Part shown: positions 1 to 8,402 of the stretch, one piece after another
How the letters are laid out: each line of letters begins with the position of its first letter
Numbering within the stretch: position 1 is the first letter of the stretch
Source: Pseudomonas sp. BN102
GTDB taxonomy: Bacteria > Pseudomonadota > Gammaproteobacteria > Pseudomonadales > Pseudomonadaceae
NCBI RefSeq assembly: GCF_029871245.1
Contig: NZ_SSON01000079.1
Coordinates: forward strand, 1 to 46,543
Reading direction: 5' to 3'
DNA: 46,543 bases
Made by a program: the position numbers and the translations under genes
Notes under the pieces: model-generated
The model's database searches: none
What the model saw: only the letters and a program-made list of their open reading frames with translations
Told to the model about the DNA's origin: nothing

Positions 1-786
1 ATGGACAAGCACAAGGCGGACCTCTGGAAGCAGGTCTTTCCCGCGGTTACGGTCCATGAAGGGGTTGCCATACGCACGGGGGGAGAGATTGCCTGGGCGA
101 TACGGAAGGGGAGCCCGCAACTCAAAACGGCTGTTGATGACTTCGTCACTCGTCACCGCAAAGGAACTGCAACGGGAAATATGATTCTGACGCGCTATCT
201 GAAGAGCGCGAAATATATCAAGAACGCTGCATCCCAGGCGGAGCGGAAGAAGTTCCTCGATTTGACTCAATTCTTCAAGCAATACGGTGACAAGTACAGT
301 GTGGACTGGCTGCTGATGGCGGCTCAGGGGTACCAGGAGTCGCGGCTTGACCAGTCCGTTCGAAGCCCCGTGGGAGCCATCGGCGTGATGCAGGTCATGC
401 CGGCTACAGGCAAGGAGCTAAAGGTTGGCGATATCAGGCGAACCCAGTCGAATATCGAGGCTGGGGTCAAGTACATGCGGGTGATGATCGACAGGTACTA
501 CGGTGACGAACCGATGACCGAACTGGATAAGGTCCTGTTTACCTTCGCGTCGTACAACGCCGGACCGGCCAGAGTTGCGCGGCTGCGCGAGGAAGCCGCC
601 AAGCGCAGGCTGGATCCCAACATCTGGTTCCATAACGTCGAGTATGTCGCAGCCGAGCGAATCGGCGCGGAGACGGTGACTTACGTCAGCAATATCTACA
701 AGTACTACATCGCCTATCGGTTGATCCTGGAAGCACAGGAGGCGAAGCAGCGAGCCACGGAACAGGTCACGGCTCAGCCTGAGTAG
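1..786 (+). CDS. MltF-like membrane-bound lytic murein transglycosylase (5' partial)
   Basis: The reading frame is open from the first base and encodes the C-terminal 261 residues of a periplasmic peptidoglycan-cleaving enzyme. Residues 1-60 look like the end of a solute-binding-protein domain (DLWKQVFP, then GEIAWAIRKGSP), which precedes the catalytic domain in MltF proteins. A family 1 lysozyme-like transglycosylase domain follows at about 90-240: the catalytic glutamate lies in YQESRLDQS, followed by GAIGVMQVMPATG and FASYNAGPARV. MltF proteins are about 450-500 residues, so the N-terminal half, including the signal peptide, lies outside the window. The methionine at base 1 is therefore probably internal. 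The domain call is secure; exact orthology to mltF is less so. Confidence 0.88.
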   Translation: MDKHKADLWKQVFPAVTVHEGVAIRTGGEIAWAIRKGSPQLKTAVDDFVTRHRKGTATGNMILTRYLKSAKYIKNAASQAERKKFLDLTQFFKQYGDKYSVDWLLMAAQGYQESRLDQSVRSPVGAIGVMQVMPATGKELKVGDIRRTQSNIEAGVKYMRVMIDRYYGDEPMTELDKVLFTFASYNAGPARVARLREEAAKRRLDPNIWFHNVEYVAAERIGAETVTYVSNIYKYYIAYRLILEAQEAKQRATEQVTAQPE

Positions 787-975
787 GACTGCTGTGTAGT
801 TCGCGTGCAGCAAGAGAAATTGTGGGTGCGGGCATTGACATGCGGGGCCGGCGAGAGCCCGGTGATGCTCCGGTATGTTCGACTGGTTCGAAGCGCGATC
901 CGGCGAAGCGACCCAGGGCCGCCGGTGCAGGCCGCGCCACGGCGTTGAGGTTCAGCCTAGCGAGGAGGGAAGACG

Positions 976-1356
976 ATGAGAACATTGCGAATGGGCACGC
1001 TGGTATTGGCGGCATGCGTGACCCTGGCGACGGCATCGGGCATTGCCCGCGCCGACGAGGTGCCCATGATCACCGGCGAGCAATGGATGCAGTCGTCGGA
1101 GCAGCTCAAGAAGGCCTATCTCGTCGGCATCGCCAACGCCTACCAGGTGGAGGCGGCCTACCATGGGTCGAAACCGCTGTCCGATGAGCAGAGCCTGATT
1201 CCGCGTTTCGGCAGGGGCTTGAAGGGCCACACGCTCGACACCGTGCGTGAAGGGCTCAACCAGTGGTACGCGGCCAATCCCGACCGCGTGAAACGGCCCG
1301 TCATCGAGACCATCTGGTTCGAGATGGTCGTGCCCGGTCTGCAGCAGAACAAGTAG
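976..1356 (+). CDS. small secreted protein of unknown function
   Basis: This 126-residue protein starts with a clear signal peptide (MRTLRMGTLVLAACVTLATA, cleavage probably after the ARA near residue 26). The mature part is about 100 residues and I do not recognise a named domain. Conserved-looking blocks are the stretch GEQWMQSSEQLKKAYLVGIA and the end DRVKRPVIETIWFEMVVPG. The start is supported by a GGAGGG ribosome site about 6 bases upstream. It lies 11 bases before a glycine-zipper lipoprotein on the same strand, so the two are probably co-transcribed and both reach the envelope. A periplasmic location is inferred from the signal peptide only. Confidence 0.75.
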   Translation: MRTLRMGTLVLAACVTLATASGIARADEVPMITGEQWMQSSEQLKKAYLVGIANAYQVEAAYHGSKPLSDEQSLIPRFGRGLKGHTLDTVREGLNQWYAANPDRVKRPVIETIWFEMVVPGLQQNK

Positions 1357-1367
1357 CGGAGGTGAAC

Positions 1368-1595
1368 ATGAAGCGGTCCCTATTGTTTGCCGCAGTCCTC
1401 ACTGCAGCGGGCGTGATCGGCTGCACCTCGATGACACCCCAGCAGCAGGGGACGATGAGCGGCGCGGCCATCGGTGCCGCGGCTGGCGCCGGCATTGCCG
1501 CGATCGCCGGTGGCAGTGGATGGACCGGCGCGGCGGTCGGTGCCGTCGCCGGTGGGGTTGCCGGCAACATCAGAGGCAGCAAGCAGCAGAAGTAG
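1368..1595 (+). CDS. small glycine-zipper lipoprotein
   Basis: This 75-residue protein has a lipoprotein signal (MKRSLLFAAVLTAAGVIGC, cysteine near residue 19). The mature part is almost entirely Gly/Ala repeats (GAAIGAAAGAGIAAIAGG, GAAVGAVAGGVAGN), the glycine-zipper pattern of small outer-membrane lipoproteins such as YMGG and Rick_17kDa types. An ideal ribosome site, GGAGGTGAAC, sits just before the ATG. The gene follows the secreted protein by 11 bases. Its role is probably envelope-structural; nothing shows a specific partner. Confidence 0.75.
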   Translation: MKRSLLFAAVLTAAGVIGCTSMTPQQQGTMSGAAIGAAAGAGIAAIAGGSGWTGAAVGAVAGGVAGNIRGSKQQK

Positions 1596-1655
1596 GCGGG
1601 CCAGTCCGCGCTATGGCACGGGCCTCCCGGTGACATGGATCATCGGCAGGCCTGT

Positions 1656-1778
1656 TCAGCAGTGCGCCGCCTCGATGCCGGGGGACAGGTTGGCCAGGAT
1701 CAGCTCCGCCAGCCGGCGTACCGTCTGCTCGCCCGGGTAGCGGGGGCGCCACACGAGGCCGACGCGGCGGCGGTGTGC
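1656..1778 (-). pseudogene. remnant: C-terminus of a LysR-type regulator
   Basis: On the minus strand, ending at a TGA at 1656-1658, an open frame reads RRRVGLVWRPRYPGEQTVRR and continues LAELILANLSPGIEAAHC. This resembles the last 35-40 residues of a LysR-family effector domain. No upstream LysR sequence exists: the frame begins right after the stop codon of the DUF2252 gene at 1787. I read it as the tail of a regulator gene whose front was replaced when the neighbouring segment arrived. The call rests on a short match and is tentative. Confidence 0.4.
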
Positions 1779-1786
1779 TCCAGAAA

Positions 1787-3202
1787 CTATTCCTCCTCCA
1801 TAAGCACCTCCAACCGCCCGGACTTCACCGCCTTCACCAGGGCCACATGGTCCCGCTCTGTCTGATCGGCATAGGCAAGGGCAAAGTCGCCCAATGCCTC
1901 ATCGAATGTGTCTCCATTGCCCAGATAACCCGTGATGGTTGCGCTATCGCCCGACTTGGCATGGGCGCGGGCCAGGGTCAAGCCGCAGTGTCCGGCATAG
2001 CGTTTGAGTCGTGTGGCTGAGACACCCTCGATAGGCACCGACATCTTCATGTCGCGCATTTGGCGGACAAAATAATCATGTCCCCCCCGGCCTCGCGTCC
2101 AACCCAGGAAAATGTCGCTGGAGGACTGCATGAGCCGCTGCCCCATGACGACACGCTGTCCCTGGTTCGTATAGTGGCTTTTCCCCGCATAGGGTTCGAG
2201 GACCGAACGACAGGATTCCTTGAACTGGAGAATCATGGGGTGGTTTTCTTCGGAGAACATCAATCCGATGAAGCAGCGGGTGCCGACGCTGCCAATACCC
2301 ACGACTTTCATGGCGGCGTCTACCAAGCGATAGCGATCCAGGAGGACGCGGCGTTCATCGGACAGCGTCGAACGGTAGTCCGCCAGCGCCTGGTGGACCA
2401 CATCCATGAATCCTGGGGTGGCGACGTGGAACAGGATCGGTGGTTGATCGACTATGCGGGGTTGCCCGGCAACTTGGTCGGCAATCTTGGGAAAAACGTT
2501 TTCGACCACTCGCTCGCGGGCTTTATCGGCAAGTTGCTGGCGGCTCTTTTTCACCTTTTCATCAGGCGCCGTCTCAATCAGGGTTTGCATATCCAGGCGC
2601 GAGTACCAGACCTCCAGTGGGCTCTTCTTAGAGTATTCGCGCAGGCTTTCCCGATAGGCGCGCACACAAGCCACAGCGGCTTCCCGTGACTGGGTATCGG
2701 ACAGCCCATTATCGCGTCCGGCGACCGCAAAACTGGCGGCCAGCCGTTTGATGTCCCACTCCCAGGGGGCGGGCAGGGTTTCGTCGAAGTCGTTGAGGTC
2801 GAACACCAGGTTGCGCTCTGGCGTGGCAAACAAGCCAAAATTCAACAGGTGGCAGTCGCCACAGGCCTGCACCTGAACGCCGATGTTGGGTGTTCGGGCC
2901 AGATCATGGGCCATGAGCGCCGCCGACCCTCGGAGGAAGGTGAAGGGACTGCGGAGCATGCGGCCGTAGCGGATCGGCACCAGTTCCTGCAGCCGATCCC
3001 TGTTCGACTCTTCGAGGATCGCGATCGGATCCCGGCGCTTGGCCTTTGGTGTCCAGGCGGCGTGGCTATTGCGCGGCACGCTATCGCGCAGCCGCTTCCC
3101 AGCATTGAAACGCTCTTCACGGGAGCGGAATAGCGGTGCGGTCTCTTCTGCCTTGGCGGCTTTAGTCTTCGTCTTGCTGGTCGTTCTCTTGCTGGTAGCC
3201 AT
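1787..3202 (-). CDS. DUF2252 family protein
   Basis: About 471 residues with the pattern of the DUF2252 family: CGDCHLLNFG and FDLNDFDETLPAPWEWDIKR near the first third, a central VVGIGSVGTRC glycine loop, and GHCGLTLARAHAKSGD near the end. These resemble a kinase/phosphotransferase-like fold (HGDxHxxN and DFD-like motifs), but the biochemical function is not established. The N-terminus is a low-complexity Lys/Thr/Ala stretch. I chose the ATG at 3202, with AGGGGGA upstream, over a further in-frame ATG at 3232, which has a poorer ribosome site. The gene is convergent with the upstream lipoprotein pair, with a LysR remnant between. Neighbours give no clue to substrate. Confidence 0.8.
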   Translation of the reverse strand: MATSKRTTSKTKTKAAKAEETAPLFRSREERFNAGKRLRDSVPRNSHAAWTPKAKRRDPIAILEESNRDRLQELVPIRYGRMLRSPFTFLRGSAALMAHDLARTPNIGVQVQACGDCHLLNFGLFATPERNLVFDLNDFDETLPAPWEWDIKRLAASFAVAGRDNGLSDTQSREAAVACVRAYRESLREYSKKSPLEVWYSRLDMQTLIETAPDEKVKKSRQQLADKARERVVENVFPKIADQVAGQPRIVDQPPILFHVATPGFMDVVHQALADYRSTLSDERRVLLDRYRLVDAAMKVVGIGSVGTRCFIGLMFSEENHPMILQFKESCRSVLEPYAGKSHYTNQGQRVVMGQRLMQSSSDIFLGWTRGRGGHDYFVRQMRDMKMSVPIEGVSATRLKRYAGHCGLTLARAHAKSGDSATITGYLGNGDTFDEALGDFALAYADQTERDHVALVKAVKSGRLEVLMEEE

Positions 3203-3468
3203 GATTGCATCCGCACATTCCCCCTGCAGCATCCGCTGCGATAAGAGTTCTCACTTGGCCCTCTGGCTCATGCACTGCCCCCATTTCGGTCTTCCTACAT
3301 AAAAATGAAAGATGAACCTTCGGCCTTGTGCACGCCCATCCCCAAATTTCCCAGGCGAGCGAGCCTTGCGGACGACGTTGACGCTGACAGACCTAGGCTA
3401 ATCTTCGACATTGAAGCGCCTGATCGGAGTGCCGATCCTGGCGGCGAGGGTCAGCGATATCCGAGTAA

Positions 3469-3486
3469 ATGTACCGGGCGGTACAT
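3469..3486. promoter_or_regulatory. perfect palindrome, candidate TetR-type operator
   Basis: ATGTACCGGGCGGTACAT has two perfect 8-base arms around a 2-base centre. It lies in the 455-base gap between the DUF2252 gene and the lipoprotein at 3658. The TACCG-CGGTA core resembles operators of TetR-family repressors. No repressor gene is adjacent, so a regulator elsewhere would be needed. The rest of this gap (3203-3657) shows no gene I can support. Confidence 0.5.
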
Positions 3487-3657
3487 CACAGCGTGTCGTG
3501 GCATCCACCCGGACCGCCGACTCAGGGCCGAACTGGAGAAGGACATTACTCTGGCCGGCATGGAGTCGTGCAACCGATGCGTGAAGTTCGATTGCGTGTC
3601 CGTCGCTGTCAGCGCTGGGGTCCGGTCTCCATCTGAGGAAGGCGAGGAAAGGGGAGC

Positions 3658-4746
3658 ATGCTATTGACTCCGAACAGGACGAACTTCCTCGTTACTGCCG
3701 TGATGGCTGCACTGGCGCTATCGGGTTGCGCGAGCATCGGCCCCAGTACCGTAACGGTGGATCGCTTCGATTACAGTTCGGCCATAGCCGACTCATGGAA
3801 ACAGCAGACGCTGCTCAACATCGTCAAGCTGCGCTATATGGACATGCCTGTGTTTGTCGACGTTGCCTCGATTGTCGCCGGTTATTCGCTGGAGACCGGC
3901 GGCAACATTGGCGGGCAAATTTCTTCGGCCGATGCCGTCCAGGGCAACAGCGTCGTGCTGGGTGCCAACGGCAAATATACCGATCGGCCCACGATTACCT
4001 ATGTGCCAATGACCGGTGAGAAGTTCTTGATCGGACTACTGACGCCCATCGATCCGAAGAATATTTTCTCCTTGCTCCAGTCAGGCTATGCAGCGGACTT
4101 CATCCTCGGGCTGACGGTCGAGTCACTCAACGGTGTACGCAATCGCACGGCATTGGCTGGCGCAGTGCGCGAGGCTGAACCGGAGTTCCTGCGCGCCCTA
4201 GGTTTGCTGCGCGATATCCAGGTGGCAGGCGCAGTGGGTTTGCTCGTGGAAGAAAACAAGGCCACGGGCACGACCGCGCTGCTGGTCATGCGTCGGGATG
4301 ATGTAGAGCCGGAAATACTGGAAAAGCAGAAAGAGCTCCGCCGCTTGCTGCACTTGCCAGAAGACAGCCAGCGGTTCGTGCTCAAGTATTCGCCGGCACG
4401 CGGCGAAGAGGGTGAGCTGTCGGTCAACAGCCGTTCGATGCTGCAGATCATGACGGCGTTCTCCAGTTACATCGAGGTGCCCGAAGTGCACATCCAGGAC
4501 CAAAGTGCCGTGCCGACTGTCGTCACTAGTAGCACGGAAAATCGCATGTCGAGGATCCTCATTCGCAGCGGCAAGGAGAAACCCGAGCACGCGTACACGT
4601 CGGTGCGTTATCGCGATCACTGGTTCTGGATCGAGGACAGCAACTGGCAGGCGAAGCGGGCACTGGCCGCCATCATGTTTTTCTTCACGCTGTCGGAAGC
4701 CAAAGGGAGCAACAATCTGCCGCTGATCACCATCCCGGCGCAGTGA
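3658..4746 (+). CDS. outer-membrane lipoprotein of unknown function
   Basis: The 362-residue product has a lipoprotein signal ending in ALALSGC (cysteine near residue 24), so it should be lipid-anchored in the envelope. The mature part begins with a conserved-looking block (DRFDYSSAIADSWKQQTLLN and then IVKLRYMDMPVFVDVASIV) that I associate with an uncharacterised proteobacterial lipoprotein group. The C-terminal half has HWFWIEDSNWQAKRALAAI, a possible packing motif. The start is supported by AAAGGGGAGC just before the ATG. A perfect palindrome about 170 bases upstream may control it. I cannot assign a function; the following gene, a SulP transporter, is separated by 241 bases. Confidence 0.7.
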   Translation: MLLTPNRTNFLVTAVMAALALSGCASIGPSTVTVDRFDYSSAIADSWKQQTLLNIVKLRYMDMPVFVDVASIVAGYSLETGGNIGGQISSADAVQGNSVVLGANGKYTDRPTITYVPMTGEKFLIGLLTPIDPKNIFSLLQSGYAADFILGLTVESLNGVRNRTALAGAVREAEPEFLRALGLLRDIQVAGAVGLLVEENKATGTTALLVMRRDDVEPEILEKQKELRRLLHLPEDSQRFVLKYSPARGEEGELSVNSRSMLQIMTAFSSYIEVPEVHIQDQSAVPTVVTSSTENRMSRILIRSGKEKPEHAYTSVRYRDHWFWIEDSNWQAKRALAAIMFFFTLSEAKGSNNLPLITIPAQ

Positions 4747-4987
4747 TGGTGTGTGGCAGCAAGGCCACCCCCCACAACAGGTCAAGGCGTTCCGCCACCT
4801 TCACCGACCACCTGGTATCCGGGCAGCCGCGATACCCTTCGACGCGGCAGTGTGGGGCTGTTGCCTCGCTTTTGCTGGCCCCAACGGGACGGTCTAATCT
4901 GCAGCGATAGATGAGGCCTGCCGCGATCCCGTCGCACCGTGGTGGAAGAAGACTTGTGCTCTGCATGCATCCAGCCGGGGTGGACTT

Positions 4988-6754
4988 ATGCCGAAAAGCG
5001 ATGACCCCCTAACCGATGCTGCGACTCCCTCGGCGAACCTCGCCGCCAGCGCTCCGGTTCGCGGCTGGCGTGCAGCCTTCCCTCCGGCCCAGTGGCTCCC
5101 TGCGTACCGGGCGCAATGGCTTCGGAAGGACGCTATCGCTGGAGTTACCCTCGCGGCCTACGGCATTCCCGTCTCCCTCGCCTACGCCTTGCTCGCGGGT
5201 CTTCCGCCGCAATACGGTATTTACTGCTATATGGTCGGCGGCTTGTTCTATGCGCTGTTCGGCTCTAGTCGCCAGTTGGCCATCGGCCCCACATCCGCGA
5301 TCTCGATGCTTATTGGCGTCACGGTTGCGGGCATGGCGGGGGGCGATCCGGGACGCTGGGCCGACATCGCGGCGCTGACAGCGCTGGTCATCGCCGCCAT
5401 GTCTGCGCTGGCGTGGCTGCTACGCCTGAGTTCTCTGGTCAATTTCATCAGCGAGACCATTCTGCTTGGCTTCAAGGCCGGTGCGGCGCTGACCATTGCG
5501 ATGACCCAGTTGCCCAAGCTGTTTGGGGTCAAGGGGGGCGGCGAAGACTTCTTCGAGCGCATCATCGTCCTGGCCGGCCAACTTCCCGATACCAACCTCG
5601 CCGTGCTGATATTTGGCCTTGCGGCCATCGCGATGCTGATGTTCGGGGAAAGGTTTCTGCCAGGCCGCCCGGTGGCCTTGTTCGTGGTGGTGATATCGAT
5701 CATCGCCTTGTCGGTAACACCGCTGAGTGGCCTTGGCTTCAACGTTGTCGGGGCGCTGCCGACCGGTTTGCCCGACTTCCACCCCCCGGGGCTGCGGCTG
5801 CGGGACGTGGACGGGGTAATTCCGCTTGCCTTCGCTTGCATGCTGCTGGCTTATGTGGAAAGCGTTTCAGCGGCTCGAGCCCTGGCCCAGGCCCACGGCC
5901 AGGAAATTGATCCACGCCAAGAGCTGCTCGGTCTGGGGGCGGCGAATCTGGGAGCGGCCTTGTTCCAGGCTTATCCAGTGGCCGGCGGCCTGTCCCAGTC
6001 CTCTGTGAATGACAAAGCCGGTGCCAAGACGCCCCTGGCACTGGTTTTCGCCTCGATCACCATCGCCTTGTGCCTGATGTTTCTAACGGGCTTGCTCGCC
6101 AACCTGCCCAATGTGGTGCTTGCCGCCATTGTGCTGGTGGCCGTCAAAGGCTTCATCAACATCCCCGAGCTGCGCCACGTCTGGCGCGTGAGCCGCTTCG
6201 AATTCAGCGTGTCGATGGTGGCCTTTGCCGCCGTGCTGCTGCTGGGGATTCTCAAGGGTGTGCTGTTGGCGGTCCTGGTGTCGCTCCTGTTGCTGATACA
6301 TCGCGTCGCGCGCCCCCACGTGGCGTTTCTCGGCCAGATCCCCGGCACTCGGAGCTATTCCGACATGGATCGCAACCCCGACAACCTCGCCGTACCGGGC
6401 GTATTGGTGTTCCGCGTCGAAGCATCGCTGCTCTACTTCAACGTCGAGCACGTGCGCGATGCGCTCTGGCAGAAAATCCGCTCTACCCCCGACACGCTGA
6501 AGCTGGTGGTCTGCGACATGTCCGCCTCCCCCCTCGTCGACTTGGCCGGCGTACGTATGCTTGAGGATTTGCACAAAGAACTGCAAGCCGTGGGGATACG
6601 CCTGCGACCCGTCGCAGCCCATGCGCGGGCACGGGACATACTGCGCGCCGAAGGAATGGAGGAACGCTTCGGCAACTTCAGTCACACGGTCTCCGTGGCC
6701 GATGTCATCGACGAGTTCCAGGGCAAGGCCGTAACCGGAGCTCGCTCTGATTGA
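4988..6754 (+). CDS. SulP (SLC26) family anion permease with STAS domain
   Basis: The 588-residue product is an inner-membrane transporter. Features are the SulP signature region early on (KDAIAGVTLAAYGIPVSLAY, then AGLPPQYGIYCYMVGGLFYA and GSSRQLAIGPTSAISML), 10-14 hydrophobic segments to about residue 450, and a C-terminal cytoplasmic STAS domain from about 460 (RVEASLLYFNVEHVRD, VVCDMSASPLVDLAGVRML). Family members move sulfate, bicarbonate or dicarboxylates, usually with Na+ or H+. No carbonic anhydrase or sulfur-assimilation gene is adjacent, so the substrate stays open. The ATG is preceded by GGGGTGG. Length is normal for the family. Confidence 0.88.
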   Translation: MPKSDDPLTDAATPSANLAASAPVRGWRAAFPPAQWLPAYRAQWLRKDAIAGVTLAAYGIPVSLAYALLAGLPPQYGIYCYMVGGLFYALFGSSRQLAIGPTSAISMLIGVTVAGMAGGDPGRWADIAALTALVIAAMSALAWLLRLSSLVNFISETILLGFKAGAALTIAMTQLPKLFGVKGGGEDFFERIIVLAGQLPDTNLAVLIFGLAAIAMLMFGERFLPGRPVALFVVVISIIALSVTPLSGLGFNVVGALPTGLPDFHPPGLRLRDVDGVIPLAFACMLLAYVESVSAARALAQAHGQEIDPRQELLGLGAANLGAALFQAYPVAGGLSQSSVNDKAGAKTPLALVFASITIALCLMFLTGLLANLPNVVLAAIVLVAVKGFINIPELRHVWRVSRFEFSVSMVAFAAVLLLGILKGVLLAVLVSLLLLIHRVARPHVAFLGQIPGTRSYSDMDRNPDNLAVPGVLVFRVEASLLYFNVEHVRDALWQKIRSTPDTLKLVVCDMSASPLVDLAGVRMLEDLHKELQAVGIRLRPVAAHARARDILRAEGMEERFGNFSHTVSVADVIDEFQGKAVTGARSD

Positions 6755-6934
6755 CCTGAGTGCGTGTAATTCAACCGAACATGCCTTCGAGGATCACTAC
6801 ATGTTGCGCTGCGGAATGTTCCAGCCGCTTTCGTCCGCTGAGATGCTGCAGATGATAGATAGGTTGCGAATGGCCTCTCCGGCCCGATAAGAAGTAAGCG
6901 CTGCCGGCGTGGGACGTCGTAAAGGGCAGCTATT

Positions 6935-7120
6935 GGCCGATTCTGTTGAAAAAGTCGGTGCCGTCTCGGTGCGCTTGCACAAAGCCGAGAAAACGTCCAA
7001 TTGAGGCGTTGCTACACGAAATCTGGAGCAGTTCGGTGTCGGCATTAGCTCAGATTTCAACGTCAGCCGCCCACTTTCGCACGCAGAGTATGTGGAGGGC
7101 GCTTTTCAACAGAATCGGCC
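6935..7120. repeat. MITE-like element with 18-bp terminal inverted repeats
   Basis: GGCCGATTCTGTTGAAAA at 6935-6952 is repeated exactly in reverse complement at 7103-7120, enclosing a 186-base segment with no transposase frame. The ends resemble terminal repeats of insertion sequences, so this may be a non-autonomous derivative or an internally deleted IS. I see no clear target duplication. Apart from it, the gap between the SulP gene and the GST pseudogene (6755-7232) holds nothing I can assign. Confidence 0.6.
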
Positions 7121-7232
7121 AGAAGAAGACATTCAAAGTTGCCTACAAAAAATGGGGCGATTCACCCCGAGAAGTGGCACGTCATGATCAACAACATGGT
7201 TAACAAGCCGCTCCACTGATGCGACCTTCGCA

Positions 7233-7861
7233 CTACAGACCGTGGCGCTTCCAAACAGCGGCGACGGCGGGATGGGCGGTCACACCATCGTGGAGGGCCT
7301 TCAGGTTGGGATGCTTGGCGAAGAGGCTCGGCAGATTATTGCTCCAGCCGGCGATCATGGCGGCATAGATGTCGGCTGCGCTCATCGCCGCACCGAGGAT
7401 GAACGGGCCGCGGCCCAAGGCTTCGGCGAAGATGTCCCATTCCTTGGCCATCAGCCGGATCGCCGCCGACTTGACGCCGTGGGCGCCGTTGGGATCGTCG
7501 GTGTAGCCGCTAGGGAAATCCCATCGGCCTTCGGTCATATAGGAATTGGCAGCAAGGAACACCATCCAGCGCAAGTAGCGAGGGCGGAGCGGCGAGGCGA
7601 GGCGAGGCCCGGCGCTAGTTGGGCGTCTGGAAAAGCGTCAGCGAGGTAGATGGCCATCGCTGCGCTTTCCGTCATCACGCTGCCGTCGGGAAGCATCAGA
7701 GCTGGAACTTTGCCCATGGGATTGAGCTCGATAAACCAGGGCGGAAAGCGCCGCTCGGGGTCTTGCTCGACATCGACGGTTGTATAGGGAACGCCGCACA
7801 GGGCGAGCACCGCTTCGACCGCCATCGAACCCCAACTCCTGACTCCGTAGAGCTTGTACAT
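7233..7861 (-). pseudogene. glutathione S-transferase, frameshifted
   Basis: Two overlapping frames together make one GST. The first (from ATG 7861, ribosome site GGAGAGG) encodes the thioredoxin-fold N-terminal domain: MYKLYGVRSWGSMAVEAVLA, NPMGKVPALMLPDGSVMTES (the cis-Pro/ESxA glutathione site) and AMAIYLADAFPDAQLAPGL. The second, ending at 7233, encodes the helical C-terminal domain: WMVFLAANSYMTEGRW and SAADIYAAMIAGWSNNLP. The frame changes near 7591-7605, where the plus strand has three tandem copies of GGCGA. Removing one 5-base copy would restore a continuous protein reading LASPLRPRYLRW across the junction. As written, the gene makes only a truncated N-terminal domain. Confidence 0.8.
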
Positions 7862-7991
7862 GATTCCTCTCCACCGCTGCGAATAGGTTTTTCAAACAGC
7901 TTTTTCGAAAATAAGACGGGCCGGCGTCATTTATCTTCAGGATAGTCCCGGCTTCGACCAACCAGCGCTCCTGCTGCGCTACCCGGAAAAT

Positions 7992-8065
7992 GGGACAGAT
8001 TTATTTTTCATTCTCTAGAACCGTCTGGATAGGCAGGATTAGAGTAACGAAAATAAATCTGTCCC
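7992..8065. repeat. 74-bp inverted repeat (REP/MITE-like)
   Basis: GGGACAGATTTATTTT at 7992-8007 is matched exactly by its reverse complement at 8050-8065, with a 42-base centre. The AT-rich sequence stands out from its GC-rich surroundings. I recall similar dispersed GGGACAGATTTATTTT repeats in gammaproteobacteria, often near IS200/Y1-type transposases. It directly precedes an IS66 transposase tail. Confidence 0.55.
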
Positions 8066-8076
8066 CAACTCTGTCC

Positions 8077-8190
8077 AAGGATGTGCTGACGCGGCTGCCG
8101 ACGCAGCGGGCGAGTGAGATCGGCCAACTGCTACCCCATCAATGGGCGCCTGCCTGAGTCACGCAAGGTGACTTGGGCAGACGCTTATCT
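8077..8190 (+). mobile_element. remnant of an IS66-type element (TnpC C-terminus and right end)
   Basis: The frame 8077-8157 ends in DVLTRLPTQRASEIGQLLPH and QWAPA before a TGA, which matches the C-terminus typical of the IS66 transposase TnpC. The next 30 bases end in CAGACGCTTAT, like an IS66 right terminal repeat. No other part of the IS is present. The element lies between the GST pseudogene and rnfD and probably marks the deletion or insertion that isolated rnfC-rnfD. Confidence 0.6.
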
Positions 8191-8402
8191 TGCTGCTGGG
8201 GAGGAGTCCATATCCATCTACGGGTGGGCACCGGTGATGCACGATTTTGCAGAATGCGGTTGAGCACAGCGATACCCATCAAGCCCCAATACTCAACAGC
8301 GGCTATTGGCTCGGATTGCGCTGTATACCCGCCGAAGAGAAGCGGGCTACTCGCTGCGCTCACCCTTCGCGCCCGCCTACGGCGCTGCGCACGCCCTCAG
8401 TG
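8191..8402. other. unassigned stretch between the IS66 remnant and rnfD
   Basis: There is no supportable gene here. A minus-strand open stretch reads YWGLMGIAVLNRILQNRAS, which looks protein-like, but I cannot match it to a family and it has no convincing ribosome site. It may be another decayed fragment. Confidence 0.3.

Noticed and set aside
3305-3667. 120-codon plus-strand frame before the lipoprotein
   Set aside because: It overlaps the lipoprotein start, has no ribosome site and no protein-like pattern.
7638-7961. minus-strand frame overlapping the GST start
   Set aside because: It overlaps the GST N-terminal domain in another frame and has no family features.
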